NCBI RefSeq assembly: GCF_937898475.1 | Contig: NZ_CALEJS010000020.1 | Span: 1 to 16,455 of the forward strand | DNA: 16,455 nt | Source of the DNA: an uncultured Chitinophaga sp. | GTDB taxonomy: Bacteria > Bacteroidota > Bacteroidia > Chitinophagales > Chitinophagaceae | Direction: 5' to 3' | In this document: in pieces, positions 1 through 5,185 of the stretch | Numbering within the stretch: the first letter of the stretch is position 1 | Layout of the letters: every line of letters starts with the position of its first letter | The notes under the pieces: model-generated | Told to the model about the DNA's origin: nothing | The model's input: the letters and a program-made list of their open reading frames with translations, nothing else | Databases searched by the model: none | Program-made: the position numbers and the translations under genes

Positions 1-55
1 GAGCATTGTTTCTTATTGAAGATACATGCCTGTAGTTAGTTATGTATCAAGACCG
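1..55. repeat. Terminal direct repeat marking circularity
   Basis: Bases 1-55 are identical to 16401-16455. An exact 55-base overlap at contig ends is what a k-mer assembler leaves when it closes a circle, so the unit length is 16,400 bp and the ends are not biological termini. A true terminal repeat of a linear element is the alternative, but genes and inverted repeats run naturally across the junction. Confidence 0.93.
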
Positions 56-97
56 GCAGCCGATCGGGCCGCCTGATCGGCTGCCGGTCTTGATACA
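43..97. repeat. Perfect 23-bp inverted repeat (large hairpin)
   Basis: Arms 43-65 and 75-97 are exact reverse complements, with a 9-base GC-rich loop (66-74). The outer part of each arm carries TCAAGACCGG or its complement, half of the CGGTC-NN-GACCG palindrome repeated at 153, 230 and 255. No T-run follows on either strand, so this is not a typical intrinsic terminator. In single-stranded DNA replicons such hairpins serve as origins or packaging signals; that role is inferred here from its position downstream of the candidate rep gene. Confidence 0.85.
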
Positions 98-135
98 CCG
101 TGATTCATCATTACACTTATTACACCTTTTATTAT

Positions 136-275
136 TACATTACATTACAATTCGGTCAAGACCGCTTTTCTATATTCTTCCCTTATTGTTATCATTATTA
201 CGTTATGATCGTTACATTACATTTTAATTCGGTCTTGACCGTTTTTCTATATTCCGGTCAAGACCGCTTTTCTAC
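136..275. repeat. Three copies of TTACAT + CGGTC-NN-GACCG + CTTTTCT module
   Basis: Palindromes lie at 153-164 (CGGTCAAGACCG), 230-241 (CGGTCTTGACCG) and 255-266 (CGGTCAAGACCG). Each is followed by CTTTTCT or TTTTTCT, and the first two are preceded by TTACATTACA-type sequence and continue into TATATTC. The first two are 77 bp apart. A fourth copy lies at 15105-15116. They look like protein-binding sites; the 2-base centre leaves too small a loop for a normal RNA hairpin. Confidence 0.75.
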
Positions 276-298
276 AGCCTTACGCAGAGCCAAAAAAA

Positions 299-1192
299 TT
301 AGCTGTACCGCTGTACTACATCATCCCAATTGGCCGACACGGCCCGTAGGATGCGCCGAGCCTCTTCTTCGCGCTCTCTGTACGCCTCAAACCGTCTACG
401 GTCACAATACTGATCTACATGCGCTTTGATTAGGTTCTCGATCACGTTTGGATTGAGAGCATCCAACTCCCAGCACTCATGACCAAACTCCGCTATATAA
501 CCGTCTGCGCGGCTGTCACTAGCTTTCGTCGGGTTCGGCGGCGGGTCGTACTCTTCGATCTGATCCATATTGAGCGCGATGCGCTTAAACATCGGATTAC
601 TTTCAAACAATTCCAACCGGTCTAGGACGTCTCTACTCATGTCCCTACCGCTCGGATCATGATCGCCTAAATGCAATACGATTGTTTGCTTGCCATCATC
701 CTCATACTGCTTCAGGCGGCGGGCGGCGACCCACATTTCTGATTGGCTTACATATCCACGGCACGAAAAAAAGTTTACGTCTAACCTTTGGCAGATCTGG
801 CCGACAACGTTGACAAGAGCATCCTTTTCAACCCAAACCTCAACATAGTTGTCCTGGTCTGACCATTTGTCATATTGAAATTGTTCAGCTGACGCGCGGA
901 TAATACTTCCTGGTTCCCTCCAGTGACTGTTGCCTTTCAAATTGCGCGTCCGATCCTCAATGGCCTCCCAATCAATCTTACCGGCCAGCCTAGCATCGGA
1001 TATGATCGCGCCTAGATTTTTATAGCTCCGCTCATTGTTGGGTATAATATCCCTCGAAACGAGCTGATAATAGACCTGACGCAGCGTAAGCGAATACCCC
1101 ATCTGTTTGTACTCTGCAATAATCCGGTTAACATGGTCGATTAGCTTGCGGCTCTCCGACCGAAAATTAATTTCCTTATACGCGATTTTCAT
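299..1192 (-). CDS. TOPRIM / Spo11-like (Topo mini-A-like) protein, candidate replication initiator
   Basis: This 297-residue protein has two hallmarks of type IIB topoisomerase A subunits. An N-terminal LRQVYYQL segment (residues 37-44) matches the R..YY motif holding the catalytic tyrosine, probably Y42. A TOPRIM domain follows, with E122 in VEKDAL and the D-x-D pair D177/D179 in LGDHDPSG. No B-subunit ATPase gene is present, as described for the Topo mini-A family of mobile elements. The family could cut DNA through a tyrosyl-DNA link. A replication-initiator role is inferred from the antisense/attenuator leader upstream, the repeat-rich region downstream and the lack of any other Rep candidate. 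Start ATG at 1192 follows an AGGAGGG site. Confidence 0.78.
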   Translation of the reverse strand: MKIAYKEINFRSESRKLIDHVNRIIAEYKQMGYSLTLRQVYYQLVSRDIIPNNERSYKNLGAIISDARLAGKIDWEAIEDRTRNLKGNSHWREPGSIIRASAEQFQYDKWSDQDNYVEVWVEKDALVNVVGQICQRLDVNFFSCRGYVSQSEMWVAARRLKQYEDDGKQTIVLHLGDHDPSGRDMSRDVLDRLELFESNPMFKRIALNMDQIEEYDPPPNPTKASDSRADGYIAEFGHECWELDALNPNVIENLIKAHVDQYCDRRRFEAYREREEEARRILRAVSANWDDVVQRYS

Positions 1193-1214
1193 TGACTGTC
1201 TCCCTCCTAATCAC

Positions 1215-1233
1215 TGGTGGTCGATGCCCACCA
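1215..1233 (-). promoter_or_regulatory. Small hairpin beside the rep ribosome binding site
   Basis: TGGTGG (1215-1220) and CCACCA (1228-1233) form a 6-bp stem with a 7-base loop in the rep mRNA leader, a few bases 5' of the AGGAGGG site (about 1203-1209). It could modulate rep translation, but this is only a positional inference. Confidence 0.4.
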
Positions 1234-1261
1234 CGAAATGATTCTATAAATCTAGTAAATC

Positions 1262-1308
1262 AACAAAAAAGAACACAAAAATAGCGCTGGAAACCTAGTT
1301 CCAGCGCT
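1262..1308 (-). terminator. Attenuator-type terminator in the rep leader
   Basis: AGCGCTGGAA (1283-1292) and TTCCAGCGCT (1299-1308) form a perfect 10-bp stem with a 6-base loop. On the minus strand it is followed by ATTTTTGTG and TTCTTTTTTG, an intrinsic terminator about 90 nt before the rep start. Its 5' arm (mRNA sense GCTGGAAC) is perfectly complementary to GTTCCAGC in the upstream leader hairpin at about 1392-1399. Pairing there would prevent terminator formation, as in antisense-controlled attenuation of pT181 and pIP501. Confidence 0.78.
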
Positions 1309-1336
1309 TTGCATTCTTCACGTAATAGGTTATAAT
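1309..1336 (+). promoter_or_regulatory. Promoter for antisense RNA (TTGCAT-16-TATAAT)
   Basis: A TTGCAT -35 (1309-1314), a 16-bp spacer and a perfect TATAAT -10 (1331-1336) point along the plus strand, opposite the rep leader. Start of transcription is expected near 1342-1343. No plus-strand gene follows, but an RNA terminator does, which supports a short noncoding RNA. Confidence 0.75.
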
Positions 1337-1342
1337 ACACCT

Positions 1343-1421
1343 AAACGGGTGAATGCTAGCGGTAACTAGCTTTCTACCTGGGCCCCGGATGGCTGGAACC
1401 ATCCGGGGCTCATTTTCGTTT
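1343..1421 (+). ncRNA. Candidate antisense RNA (ctRNA-like) controlling rep
   Basis: A short plus-strand RNA of about 78 nt is bounded by a strong promoter and a terminator hairpin. It has small stem-loops ACC-TAAACG-GGT and GCTAG-CGGTAA-CTAGC, then an 11-bp GCCCCGGATGG stem with loop CTGGAA. It is fully complementary to the rep mRNA leader. The loop CTGGAA copies the attenuator's 5' arm, so pairing with the leader would free that arm to form the terminator. This is the classic arrangement for copy-number control by countertranscript RNA. Function is inferred from the architecture; no known RNA family was recognised. Confidence 0.68.
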
Positions 1422-1423
1422 CT
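1382..1423 (+). terminator. Terminator of the rep antisense RNA
   Basis: An 11-bp perfect stem (1382-1392 with 1399-1409, loop CTGGAA) is followed on the plus strand by TCATTTTCGTTT. The opposite strand lacks a T-run, so termination is specific to the antisense RNA; in the rep mRNA the same sequence acts as the target hairpin. Confidence 0.7.
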
Positions 1424-1442
1424 GACGGTTTTTGTTAAACCA

Positions 1443-1472
1443 ATCATAAACCTTCCCCCTGATGCTTGTCCA
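1443..1472 (-). promoter_or_regulatory. Candidate rep promoter (TGGACA-18-TATGAT)
   Basis: On the minus strand, TGGACA (1472-1467), an 18-bp spacer and TATGAT (1448-1443) would start rep mRNA near 1436. This gives a leader of about 240 nt that contains both the antisense target and the attenuator. It lies just after the stop codon of the preceding gene, so readthrough from the zot operon may also contribute. Confidence 0.5.
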
Positions 1473-1488
1473 TCTTTTTCCTTTAATC

Positions 1489-1698
1489 CTATAAAATTAT
1501 CTGGTATTTTTGATAGATTTCTTCCTTCAGCTCCCTCGCCGCTTGACCGTATGTTAGAGCTGCTGTACCTTTTGATTGCTTGGATAGTCCTAGCAGGTAT
1601 CTATACCGTTTACCGGCCTCCTGAATGTACGAGACGTCATTTCGCTCCATCTTGGCGTACGGCGTCGTCTGCGGGCCTCTCTGCTCGTTATAGAGCAT
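1489..1698 (-). CDS. Hypothetical small helical protein
   Basis: A 69-residue, charged, mostly helical-looking protein with no signal peptide or membrane segment and no recognised family. A GAGGGG site lies 9 bases before the ATG at 1698. It overlaps the end of the 115-residue gene upstream by about 11 bases, which implies translational coupling in the Zot operon. It is the last gene before the rep leader. The position between a pI-like ATPase and Rep could suit an assembly or DNA-handling accessory protein, but nothing in the sequence shows this. Confidence 0.65.
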   Translation of the reverse strand: MLYNEQRGPQTTPYAKMERNDVSYIQEAGKRYRYLLGLSKQSKGTAALTYGQAARELKEEIYQKYQIIL

Positions 1699-2035
1699 CC
1701 TGGTATTCCCCTCGTTCGGCGCACAGCTCTATATACTTGGCACGCTCCAGATCCGTCAGCTCGTCCTCTGGTATGTTGTAGTAGGCATAGCCCAAAACCA
1801 TCAGCCGCCGCGAGGAATCACGCCGCTTATGATTTAGACAACGGGACGGAACCAGAATGCACCCACTCATTTGAGCAATCTGCTCGGCAGCTCGCAGCGT
1901 CGTGTTACGGTAGTATTCGTCTACCAAGTCTTTGTAACGGCCCACCGGCATTTTAGGATACAAATAAGCCAGCTTGCGCGGATCGCGCTCGATCTTCTCG
2001 TTAGCTACTAAGGATAAGGCTGCTTTCGTCATCAT
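1688..2035 (-). CDS. Hypothetical protein downstream of Zot-like ATPase
   Basis: This 115-residue soluble protein is not recognised. It is rich in R, Y, L and E, has two cysteines in the middle (CILVPSRC) and no membrane segment. It overlaps the 3' end of the Zot-like gene by 35 bases, with a GAAAGGA site inside that gene, and its own end overlaps the next gene. Two ATG codons stand in a row at the start (2035 and 2032) and either could be used. The tight coupling suggests a partner of the ATPase or a DNA-binding accessory protein; a small ssDNA-binding protein is possible but no OB-fold pattern could be made out. Confidence 0.68.
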   Translation of the reverse strand: MMTKAALSLVANEKIERDPRKLAYLYPKMPVGRYKDLVDEYYRNTTLRAAEQIAQMSGCILVPSRCLNHKRRDSSRRLMVLGYAYYNIPEDELTDLERAKYIELCAERGEYQDAL

Positions 2036-2681
2036 TCGGCGTTACATCCTTTCTAAAACGATATAAACCGCGCATATGAGCGGCTTCAAGCTCTATCATA
2101 AATTTCTCTTGCTCCGGAGCGGTTTTAGGGAGCGGAAACTTGCTTACAAAGCTATAGCTGTCAAACAGGTTTAAACGATGAATGGCTTTGAGCTTATAGT
2201 TAGGCAAAAACTTACTGTGCAGATACTTGCCGAACCGGCCGCCAAAGTCAGCCTGGTAGTCGTAATAGTCAAAGTAAGTGCCGCCCGCCGTCCTCCGTAC
2301 CATGATCAAAACCTCAATAATTTCTCGTATCCGGGTATCCAGCCGGTTAACAGACGGTGTAGCAAATACTTGTATGCTTGCCATCTTTCTGACGAACGTC
2401 ATTAATTCCGTTGCTAAAATATTTTGTGAGTCCGAAAACCGCCTAGAGTCAAATGAGCGATGAGCCTCATCCCAAATGCAAATGCTGCCATGAGCTTCAG
2501 CTACTTTAAACCAGTCCTGCGGAGTATCCATCCGCTCAGCGCCGTAAAGATCATAGTTGGCAAATAGCTTCAGCTGTCCGCCAAGCGCTTCCGTCCCGTT
2601 TTTCCAAAGCCAGGGAAATAGGCTTGCCCCGGTTGTCTTTCCGGCTCCAAGCGGACCAGATATACAGATTAAGTGAGCCAT
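2001..2681 (-). CDS. zot: Zot/pI-like filamentous phage assembly ATPase
   Basis: A 226-residue P-loop ATPase. The Walker A motif GPLGAGKTT lies at residues 9-17. A Walker B-type segment ICIWDEAH has D71 and E72. A sensor-like segment FATPSVNRLDTRIRE (106-120) matches the Q/T..P..iD.riR region of Zot/pI and HerA/FtsK-like ATPases. In filamentous phages this protein drives extrusion of the virion through the membrane. Unlike Ff pI or Vibrio Zot, no membrane span or external domain follows, so it must reach the membrane through partners. The ATG at 2681 follows AAAGGAG; upstream codons in frame run through the GTATAC array and were not chosen. Confidence 0.82.
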   Translation of the reverse strand: MAHLICISGPLGAGKTTGASLFPWLWKNGTEALGGQLKLFANYDLYGAERMDTPQDWFKVAEAHGSICIWDEAHRSFDSRRFSDSQNILATELMTFVRKMASIQVFATPSVNRLDTRIREIIEVLIMVRRTAGGTYFDYYDYQADFGGRFGKYLHSKFLPNYKLKAIHRLNLFDSYSFVSKFPLPKTAPEQEKFMIELEAAHMRGLYRFRKDVTPNDDESSLILSS

Positions 2682-2703
2682 TGCTTTCTCTCCTTTCGAT
2701 ATT

Positions 2704-2854
2704 TGTATACAGATTTCACGCTGCAGGAGCTCTTCTGGAAGAAAAAGTGTATACAAATTATGATCGCCGGCGAAACCAGGTTCGCCCTTTTTGTATACAG
2801 ATTCCTCGTTGGCCAACGCCGATCGGCGCTGCAGCAACCAGGAAGTTGTATACA
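2704..2854. repeat. GTATAC array A (4 sites, spacing 44-44-55)
   Basis: GTATAC lies at 2705-2710, 2749-2754, 2793-2798 and 2848-2853, mostly as TGTATACA with A/T-rich flanks. Start-to-start spacing is 44, 44 and 55 bp, all multiples of 11, so the sites share one DNA face. The GC-rich intervals contain dyads at or near their midpoints: GAGCTC at 2727-2732 (exact midpoint) and CGCCGATCGGCG at 2817-2828. The array fills the gap between the Zot ribosome binding site and a divergent promoter. It is most simply read as cooperative binding sites for an unknown regulator. Confidence 0.85.
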
Positions 2855-2881
2855 AATCTTTTCTTTCCGCAAAATAAATGT

Positions 2882-2910
2882 TTGACAAAGTAAAACAAAT
2901 TATATATTAT
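2882..2910 (+). promoter_or_regulatory. Strong promoter TTGACA-17-TATTAT
   Basis: A perfect -35 TTGACA (2882-2887), a 17-bp spacer and TATTAT (2905-2910) precede the plus-strand gene at 2952, with a start site near 2917. The nearest GTATAC site (2848-2853) is about 30 bp upstream of the -35, so a protein on array A could control both this promoter and the divergent Zot operon. Confidence 0.8.
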
Positions 2911-2951
2911 TGATTTATAAAGTTAAACAATTATTTGAGAGGATGATAAAA

Positions 2952-3134
2952 ATGAAAGCATGGACGGTAAAATTTAAGTCTGTTAATCAAGACGACTATT
3001 GTGAAACTGTATCTGGTCGAGACGAGAAAGAGGCATTTAAAAACGCTCAACGCATGACTATTAAAAGAGACGATCGCGATAAAGTTGAATGGATTAAAGA
3101 GGACCTTAAAGCAAATCTGCCTTACCCAAACTGA
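2952..3134 (+). CDS. Small protein, N-terminal part of a possible frameshift fusion
   Basis: A 60-residue protein beginning MKAWTVKFKS, with a predicted beta-beta-alpha look and many charged residues; no family recognised. The ATG at 2952 is chosen because GAGAGG lies 9 bases before it and an earlier in-frame ATG at 2910 precedes the transcription start. It has its own strong promoter and is one of the only genes on the plus strand. The reading frame ends C-CCA-AAC-TGA; the heptamer CCCAAAC (3125-3131) fits the X-XXY-YYZ slip pattern and a -1 shift would join it to the HTH segment that follows. Confidence 0.72.
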   Translation: MKAWTVKFKSVNQDDYCETVSGRDEKEAFKNAQRMTIKRDDRDKVEWIKEDLKANLPYPN

Positions 3135-3364
3135 TACCGCCCCTTGCTGGACTCTCTGAGGCTGCTGAACTGCTTGGCTGGTCTAAACAGCAAGTATCCG
3201 TTTATGTTAAGCGTGCCGAGAAATATCGGTCAGAGCTGAGAGAGGGGAAACGGGACTCGTTACCCCCCGATATTTTCCCCGAAGAAACACAGCGCCTTGC
3301 AAGTGGGCCTCTTTGGATAAAAAAAACAATTGAAGATTACCGGGATCGGGACTCTCATTCATGA
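3131..3364 (+). CDS. Helix-turn-helix (excisionase/AlpA-like) DNA-binding segment without a normal start
   Basis: In the -1 frame after the preceding gene, 77 codons read LIPPLAGLSEAAELLGWSK..., with the pattern PLAGLSEAAELLGWSKQQVS and a later RLASGPLW typical of small HTH proteins of the MerR/excisionase type. The frame is open from 3110 but has no ATG, GTG or TTG near its beginning; CTG at 3131 is the only candidate. It is probably expressed as the C-terminal part of a roughly 135-residue fusion by -1 slippage at 3125-3131. Alternatives are a rare CTG start, a true frameshift mutation or an assembly error. A job binding the adjacent GTATAC array is possible but unproven. Confidence 0.62.
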   Translation: MIPPLAGLSEAAELLGWSKQQVSVYVKRAEKYRSELREGKRDSLPPDIFPEETQRLASGPLWIKKTIEDYRDRDSHS

Positions 3365-3370
3365 GAGTCC
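3349..3370. terminator. Hairpin between convergent genes
   Basis: GGACTCTCAT (3349-3358) and ATGAGAGTCC (3361-3370) form a 10-bp stem with a 2-base loop across the overlapping stop codons of the convergent HTH and membrane protein genes. T-runs are weak (CCTTCTAC on the plus strand), so it may be a poor bidirectional terminator. Confidence 0.5.
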
Positions 3371-3733
3371 TTCTACAGCGGTTTCCACATCAGTAGGATT
3401 CCAGAGCTTTTCTTTCTGCAAACCGATGTTATAACCAAACAATCGCAAGAGAATATAAACGGCGCTACATACAGTCGTGCTGATGGCCATAAAGAAGAAA
3501 CAAGATCCACTTACAAAATTCGCACCAGCCTTTGTATCTAAAAAGTCTGAAAAAGCTTGAAGATTACCCAATATGTATGCTCTCTCAGCTGTTAAGGCCA
3601 ACATGTTAAAAGACATTTTAAAGAAAAGAACAGGTACAGCCACCGCCAAAAGCAGCGATGTTATGCTTAAAATTCGGTATAGTAATAGCTCTGTTTTAGG
3701 CAATGGTTCGTTCGACTTCCTTATCCAATTCAT
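3359..3733 (-). CDS. Hypothetical two-span membrane protein
   Basis: A 124-residue protein with two hydrophobic segments (about residues 17-40 and 73-101) separated by a polar loop with one cysteine. No family recognised. Its ATG overlaps the stop of the preceding gene (TAATG), with AAGGAG upstream, so it is coupled to it. Its 3' end overlaps the convergent HTH frame by a few bases. As the last gene of the long virion-type operon it may be a minor assembly or envelope protein. Confidence 0.7.
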   Translation of the reverse strand: MNWIRKSNEPLPKTELLLYRILSITSLLLAVAVPVLFFKMSFNMLALTAERAYILGNLQAFSDFLDTKAGANFVSGSCFFFMAISTTVCSAVYILLRLFGYNIGLQKEKLWNPTDVETAVEGLS

Positions 3734-4110
3734 TACTCCTTCCCCTTCCCGTTGCCTGGAGCCACAATAAGCGGCCGAGGCGGTTTTGGTATAAGCTCTT
3801 GCATCGTATCCAGATAAACCGATGTTGGCGCTACTGCCTTTTTCCAGTGGCCGGTTTTCTCATCGGTTCCGATTAGCCGGTCAATCATCCACTTGTACGG
3901 ATTTTCTTTTCCATGCAGCCGGTCGTTATCCCCCAACGAAAGCAATAGGATGGCTGCACGCAGCTGCTCCTCACTTACCGATTGGGCGACGTTCTCCATA
4001 TACTCTAAAACCTGTTTAACGTCCGATACATGCTGCACGTTCGGGAACAAGTCATCAGACAAAATCGATTGAATCCGATCGGCGTTACGCTGGCCCTCTG
4101 TATTCATCAT
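3733..4110 (-). CDS. Hypothetical soluble protein of the virion-type operon
   Basis: A 125-residue protein, acidic and helical in the first half, ending in a proline- and glycine-rich tail (PKPPRPLIVAPGNGKGKE). It has no signal peptide or membrane span and no recognised family. The start overlaps the upstream stop as ATGA, and the stop overlaps the downstream ATG. Its lack of a membrane segment is unusual among its neighbours, and it could be a cytoplasmic assembly factor. Function is unknown. Confidence 0.68.
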   Translation of the reverse strand: MMNTEGQRNADRIQSILSDDLFPNVQHVSDVKQVLEYMENVAQSVSEEQLRAAILLLSLGDNDRLHGKENPYKWMIDRLIGTDEKTGHWKKAVAPTSVYLDTMQELIPKPPRPLIVAPGNGKGKE

Positions 4111-4490
4111 TTAAAGATCACCGCCAGCAGCAGTACGCCGATCAGGGCATACAGCATGATGCTTCGAATGTTGATGCCGGAACCTTCCGGTTCCGGCGGT
4201 TTCTGGAACTGCGTTACCTGCCGTAAGACAATAGACTTCTCGAGCGCCGCAAGCCGCTGTGTATCCCTTACGTACTCCGCATCCGACCGAAGGACGAATA
4301 TACGACCGGATGGGCCTACAAAAGCTTGGAGATCGCCGACCGGCACCGCATAGTCCTGGGACGGGGAATCGGCATAAACACTCTGATCATCCGTGTTATA
4401 GATTGTGGCAATATCAGCCGTACCGTCTTCCTCCAGAATCACCAGCTTGTCCCGATCAGGAACGGGCTTTCTGAGCTTGGAAACGATCAT
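4107..4490 (-). CDS. Hypothetical C-terminally anchored membrane protein
   Basis: A 127-residue protein with an N-terminal cytoplasmic-type domain of mixed strands and charged residues and a single C-terminal hydrophobic segment (about the last 20 residues, MLYALIGVLLLAVIF). There is no signal peptide, so the domain probably stays inside the cell. ATG at 4490 is preferred because AGGTGG lies 5 bases before it; a GTG at 4499 is the alternative. It overlaps the 52-residue gene before it and the next gene (ATGA). A tail-anchored protein could recruit the soluble Zot-like ATPase to the membrane, which is speculation from context. Confidence 0.7.
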   Translation of the reverse strand: MIVSKLRKPVPDRDKLVILEEDGTADIATIYNTDDQSVYADSPSQDYAVPVGDLQAFVGPSGRIFVLRSDAEYVRDTQRLAALEKSIVLRQVTQFQKPPEPEGSGINIRSIMLYALIGVLLLAVIFK

Positions 4491-4614
4491 GATGGCCACC
4501 TTCTTTCCGCTTTAACCAGCGCCAAACTAAAAAGACGGGAATCGCCCCAATCGATAGGCCAAAGCTTAATCCAGCGCCGATCGATACAAAATAGCCAAAT
4601 ACTTCAGACTCCAT
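4456..4614 (-). CDS. Small single-span membrane protein, 52 aa
   Basis: The protein reads MESEVFGYFVSIGAGLSFGL and continues to WRWLKRK, giving one membrane span (about residues 5-31) followed by a basic, histidine-containing tail. AGGAGGT sits 8 bases before the ATG at 4614. The start overlaps the stop of the 59-residue gene and the end overlaps the start of the C-anchored protein gene. An acidic N-terminus, hydrophobic core and basic C-terminus resemble filamentous phage minor coat proteins, though at this size the match is only architectural. Confidence 0.7.
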   Translation of the reverse strand: MESEVFGYFVSIGAGLSFGLSIGAIPVFLVWRWLKRKEGGHHDRFQAQKARS

Positions 4615-4783
4615 CCGAAAATACCTCCTGTAATATTTTTAGCTTTGTTGTTGCTCTGCTGTAATGATAATCCACCCACTCAAGATCCGGCTCCGGGGAT
4701 AAAAATAAATCATTCAAGCCGGTCAGATGATCACCTATATCCTTAATAAGCATGTCTTGATATTGCTTTTTAAAGTCAGGCAT
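4604..4783 (-). CDS. Hypothetical 59-aa acidic helical protein
   Basis: The 59-residue protein beginning MPDFKKQYQD is soluble, acidic and helical, with no recognised family. The start at 4783 has GAGGAGG 9 bases upstream. GTATAC array B ends 19 bases before this ATG, exactly where array A sits relative to the Zot gene and array C relative to an RHH gene, so this gene heads a separately regulated part of the operon. It overlaps the 52-residue membrane gene at its end. Confidence 0.65.
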   Translation of the reverse strand: MPDFKKQYQDMLIKDIGDHLTGLNDLFLSPEPDLEWVDYHYSRATTKLKILQEVFSDGV

Positions 4784-4801
4784 AGCATGTATCCTCCTCG
4801 C

Positions 4802-4895
4802 GTATACATTTTCCGGCAGCCTGGTCCGGATCCGGCCGTCAATTCGTATACAATTTTTGCATGGCCAACGCGTCCGGACCGCGTTATCTGTATAC
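4802..4895. repeat. GTATAC array B (3 sites, spacing 44-44)
   Basis: GTATAC lies at 4802-4807, 4846-4851 and 4890-4895, each 44 bp apart. The midpoint of the second interval is the exact palindrome ACGCGT (4868-4873), and the first interval has TCCGGATCCGG near its centre. The array fills the whole gap between the stop codon of one gene (4898) and the ribosome binding site of the next. The 55-bp fourth site seen in arrays A and C would fall inside the upstream coding sequence and is absent. Confidence 0.85.
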
Positions 4896-4897
4896 AA

Positions 4898-5185
4898 TCA
4901 CCACCACTTGGTAGAGCTTTTTACCTTTAGGTACATATTCCAGCCGGCCTTTACGAGAAATAACGTTGCCAGCAGCACAATACCAGACAAGGCCGACTTT
5001 ACAACCAATTGCCATGAGCTGGGCAAATAACCAAAAAAGGAAAAGTAGTTATTGAGATTGATGCCCTTTCCGGCAACCAATCCGGCATGGCCGATCATGT
5101 TAGCCATGAGCTGCAGCCAGCCGATCGGAGCGCCAAAGATCGTATCCACCAAATTCCTCACCGGCTGCGGCACGAGATCAAACAT
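4898..5185 (-). CDS. Small membrane protein, pVI-like in position
   Basis: A 95-residue protein beginning MFDLVPQPVR, with a moderately hydrophobic N-terminal half and a clear membrane segment near residues 62-84, then a short basic tail (YLKVKSSTKWW). GGAGGGG lies 7 bases before the ATG at 5185, and the start overlaps the upstream stop. Lying between the adsorption-like proteins and pI/Zot, it has the position of pVI in Ff phages. Sequence homology to pVI could not be established. Confidence 0.68.
   Translation of the reverse strand: MFDLVPQPVRNLVDTIFGAPIGWLQLMANMIGHAGLVAGKGINLNNYFSFFGYLPSSWQLVVKSALSGIVLLATLFLVKAGWNMYLKVKSSTKWW

Larger units (their letters stand above)
1..298. other. Noncoding repeat-rich region downstream of rep, candidate origin
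   Basis: No credible gene is present. The stretch holds the 23-bp hairpin (43-97), AT-rich runs built from TTACAT units (about 103-150 and 211-228), and three CGGTC-NN-GACCG palindromes followed by CTTTTCT or TTTTTCT. In theta plasmids of the pIP501/pAMbeta1 type, the origin lies just 3' of a rep gene controlled by an antisense RNA and attenuator. The same order is seen here, which makes this the leading origin candidate. There is no experimental support, and no DnaA box was recognised. Confidence 0.5.

Noticed and set aside
153..266. CGGTC-NN-GACCG plus CTTTTCT as intrinsic terminators
   Set aside because: Only 5-bp arms with a 2-base centre, too small for a stable RNA hairpin loop; repeated use beside iterons suits protein binding better.
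1353..1781. A 142-codon plus-strand frame opposite the Zot-operon genes
   Set aside because: It is antisense to two well-supported minus-strand genes and lacks a ribosome site; its start lies within the antisense RNA.
2704..2854. GTATAC arrays as a CRISPR array
   Set aside because: The conserved unit is only 6-8 bp, far shorter than a CRISPR repeat, intervals contain dyads, and no cas gene is present.
2682..2888. N-terminal extension of the Zot-like protein through array A
   Set aside because: The frame is open by chance; AAAGGAG directly precedes the ATG at 2681 and the P-loop then lies at the usual place near the N-terminus.
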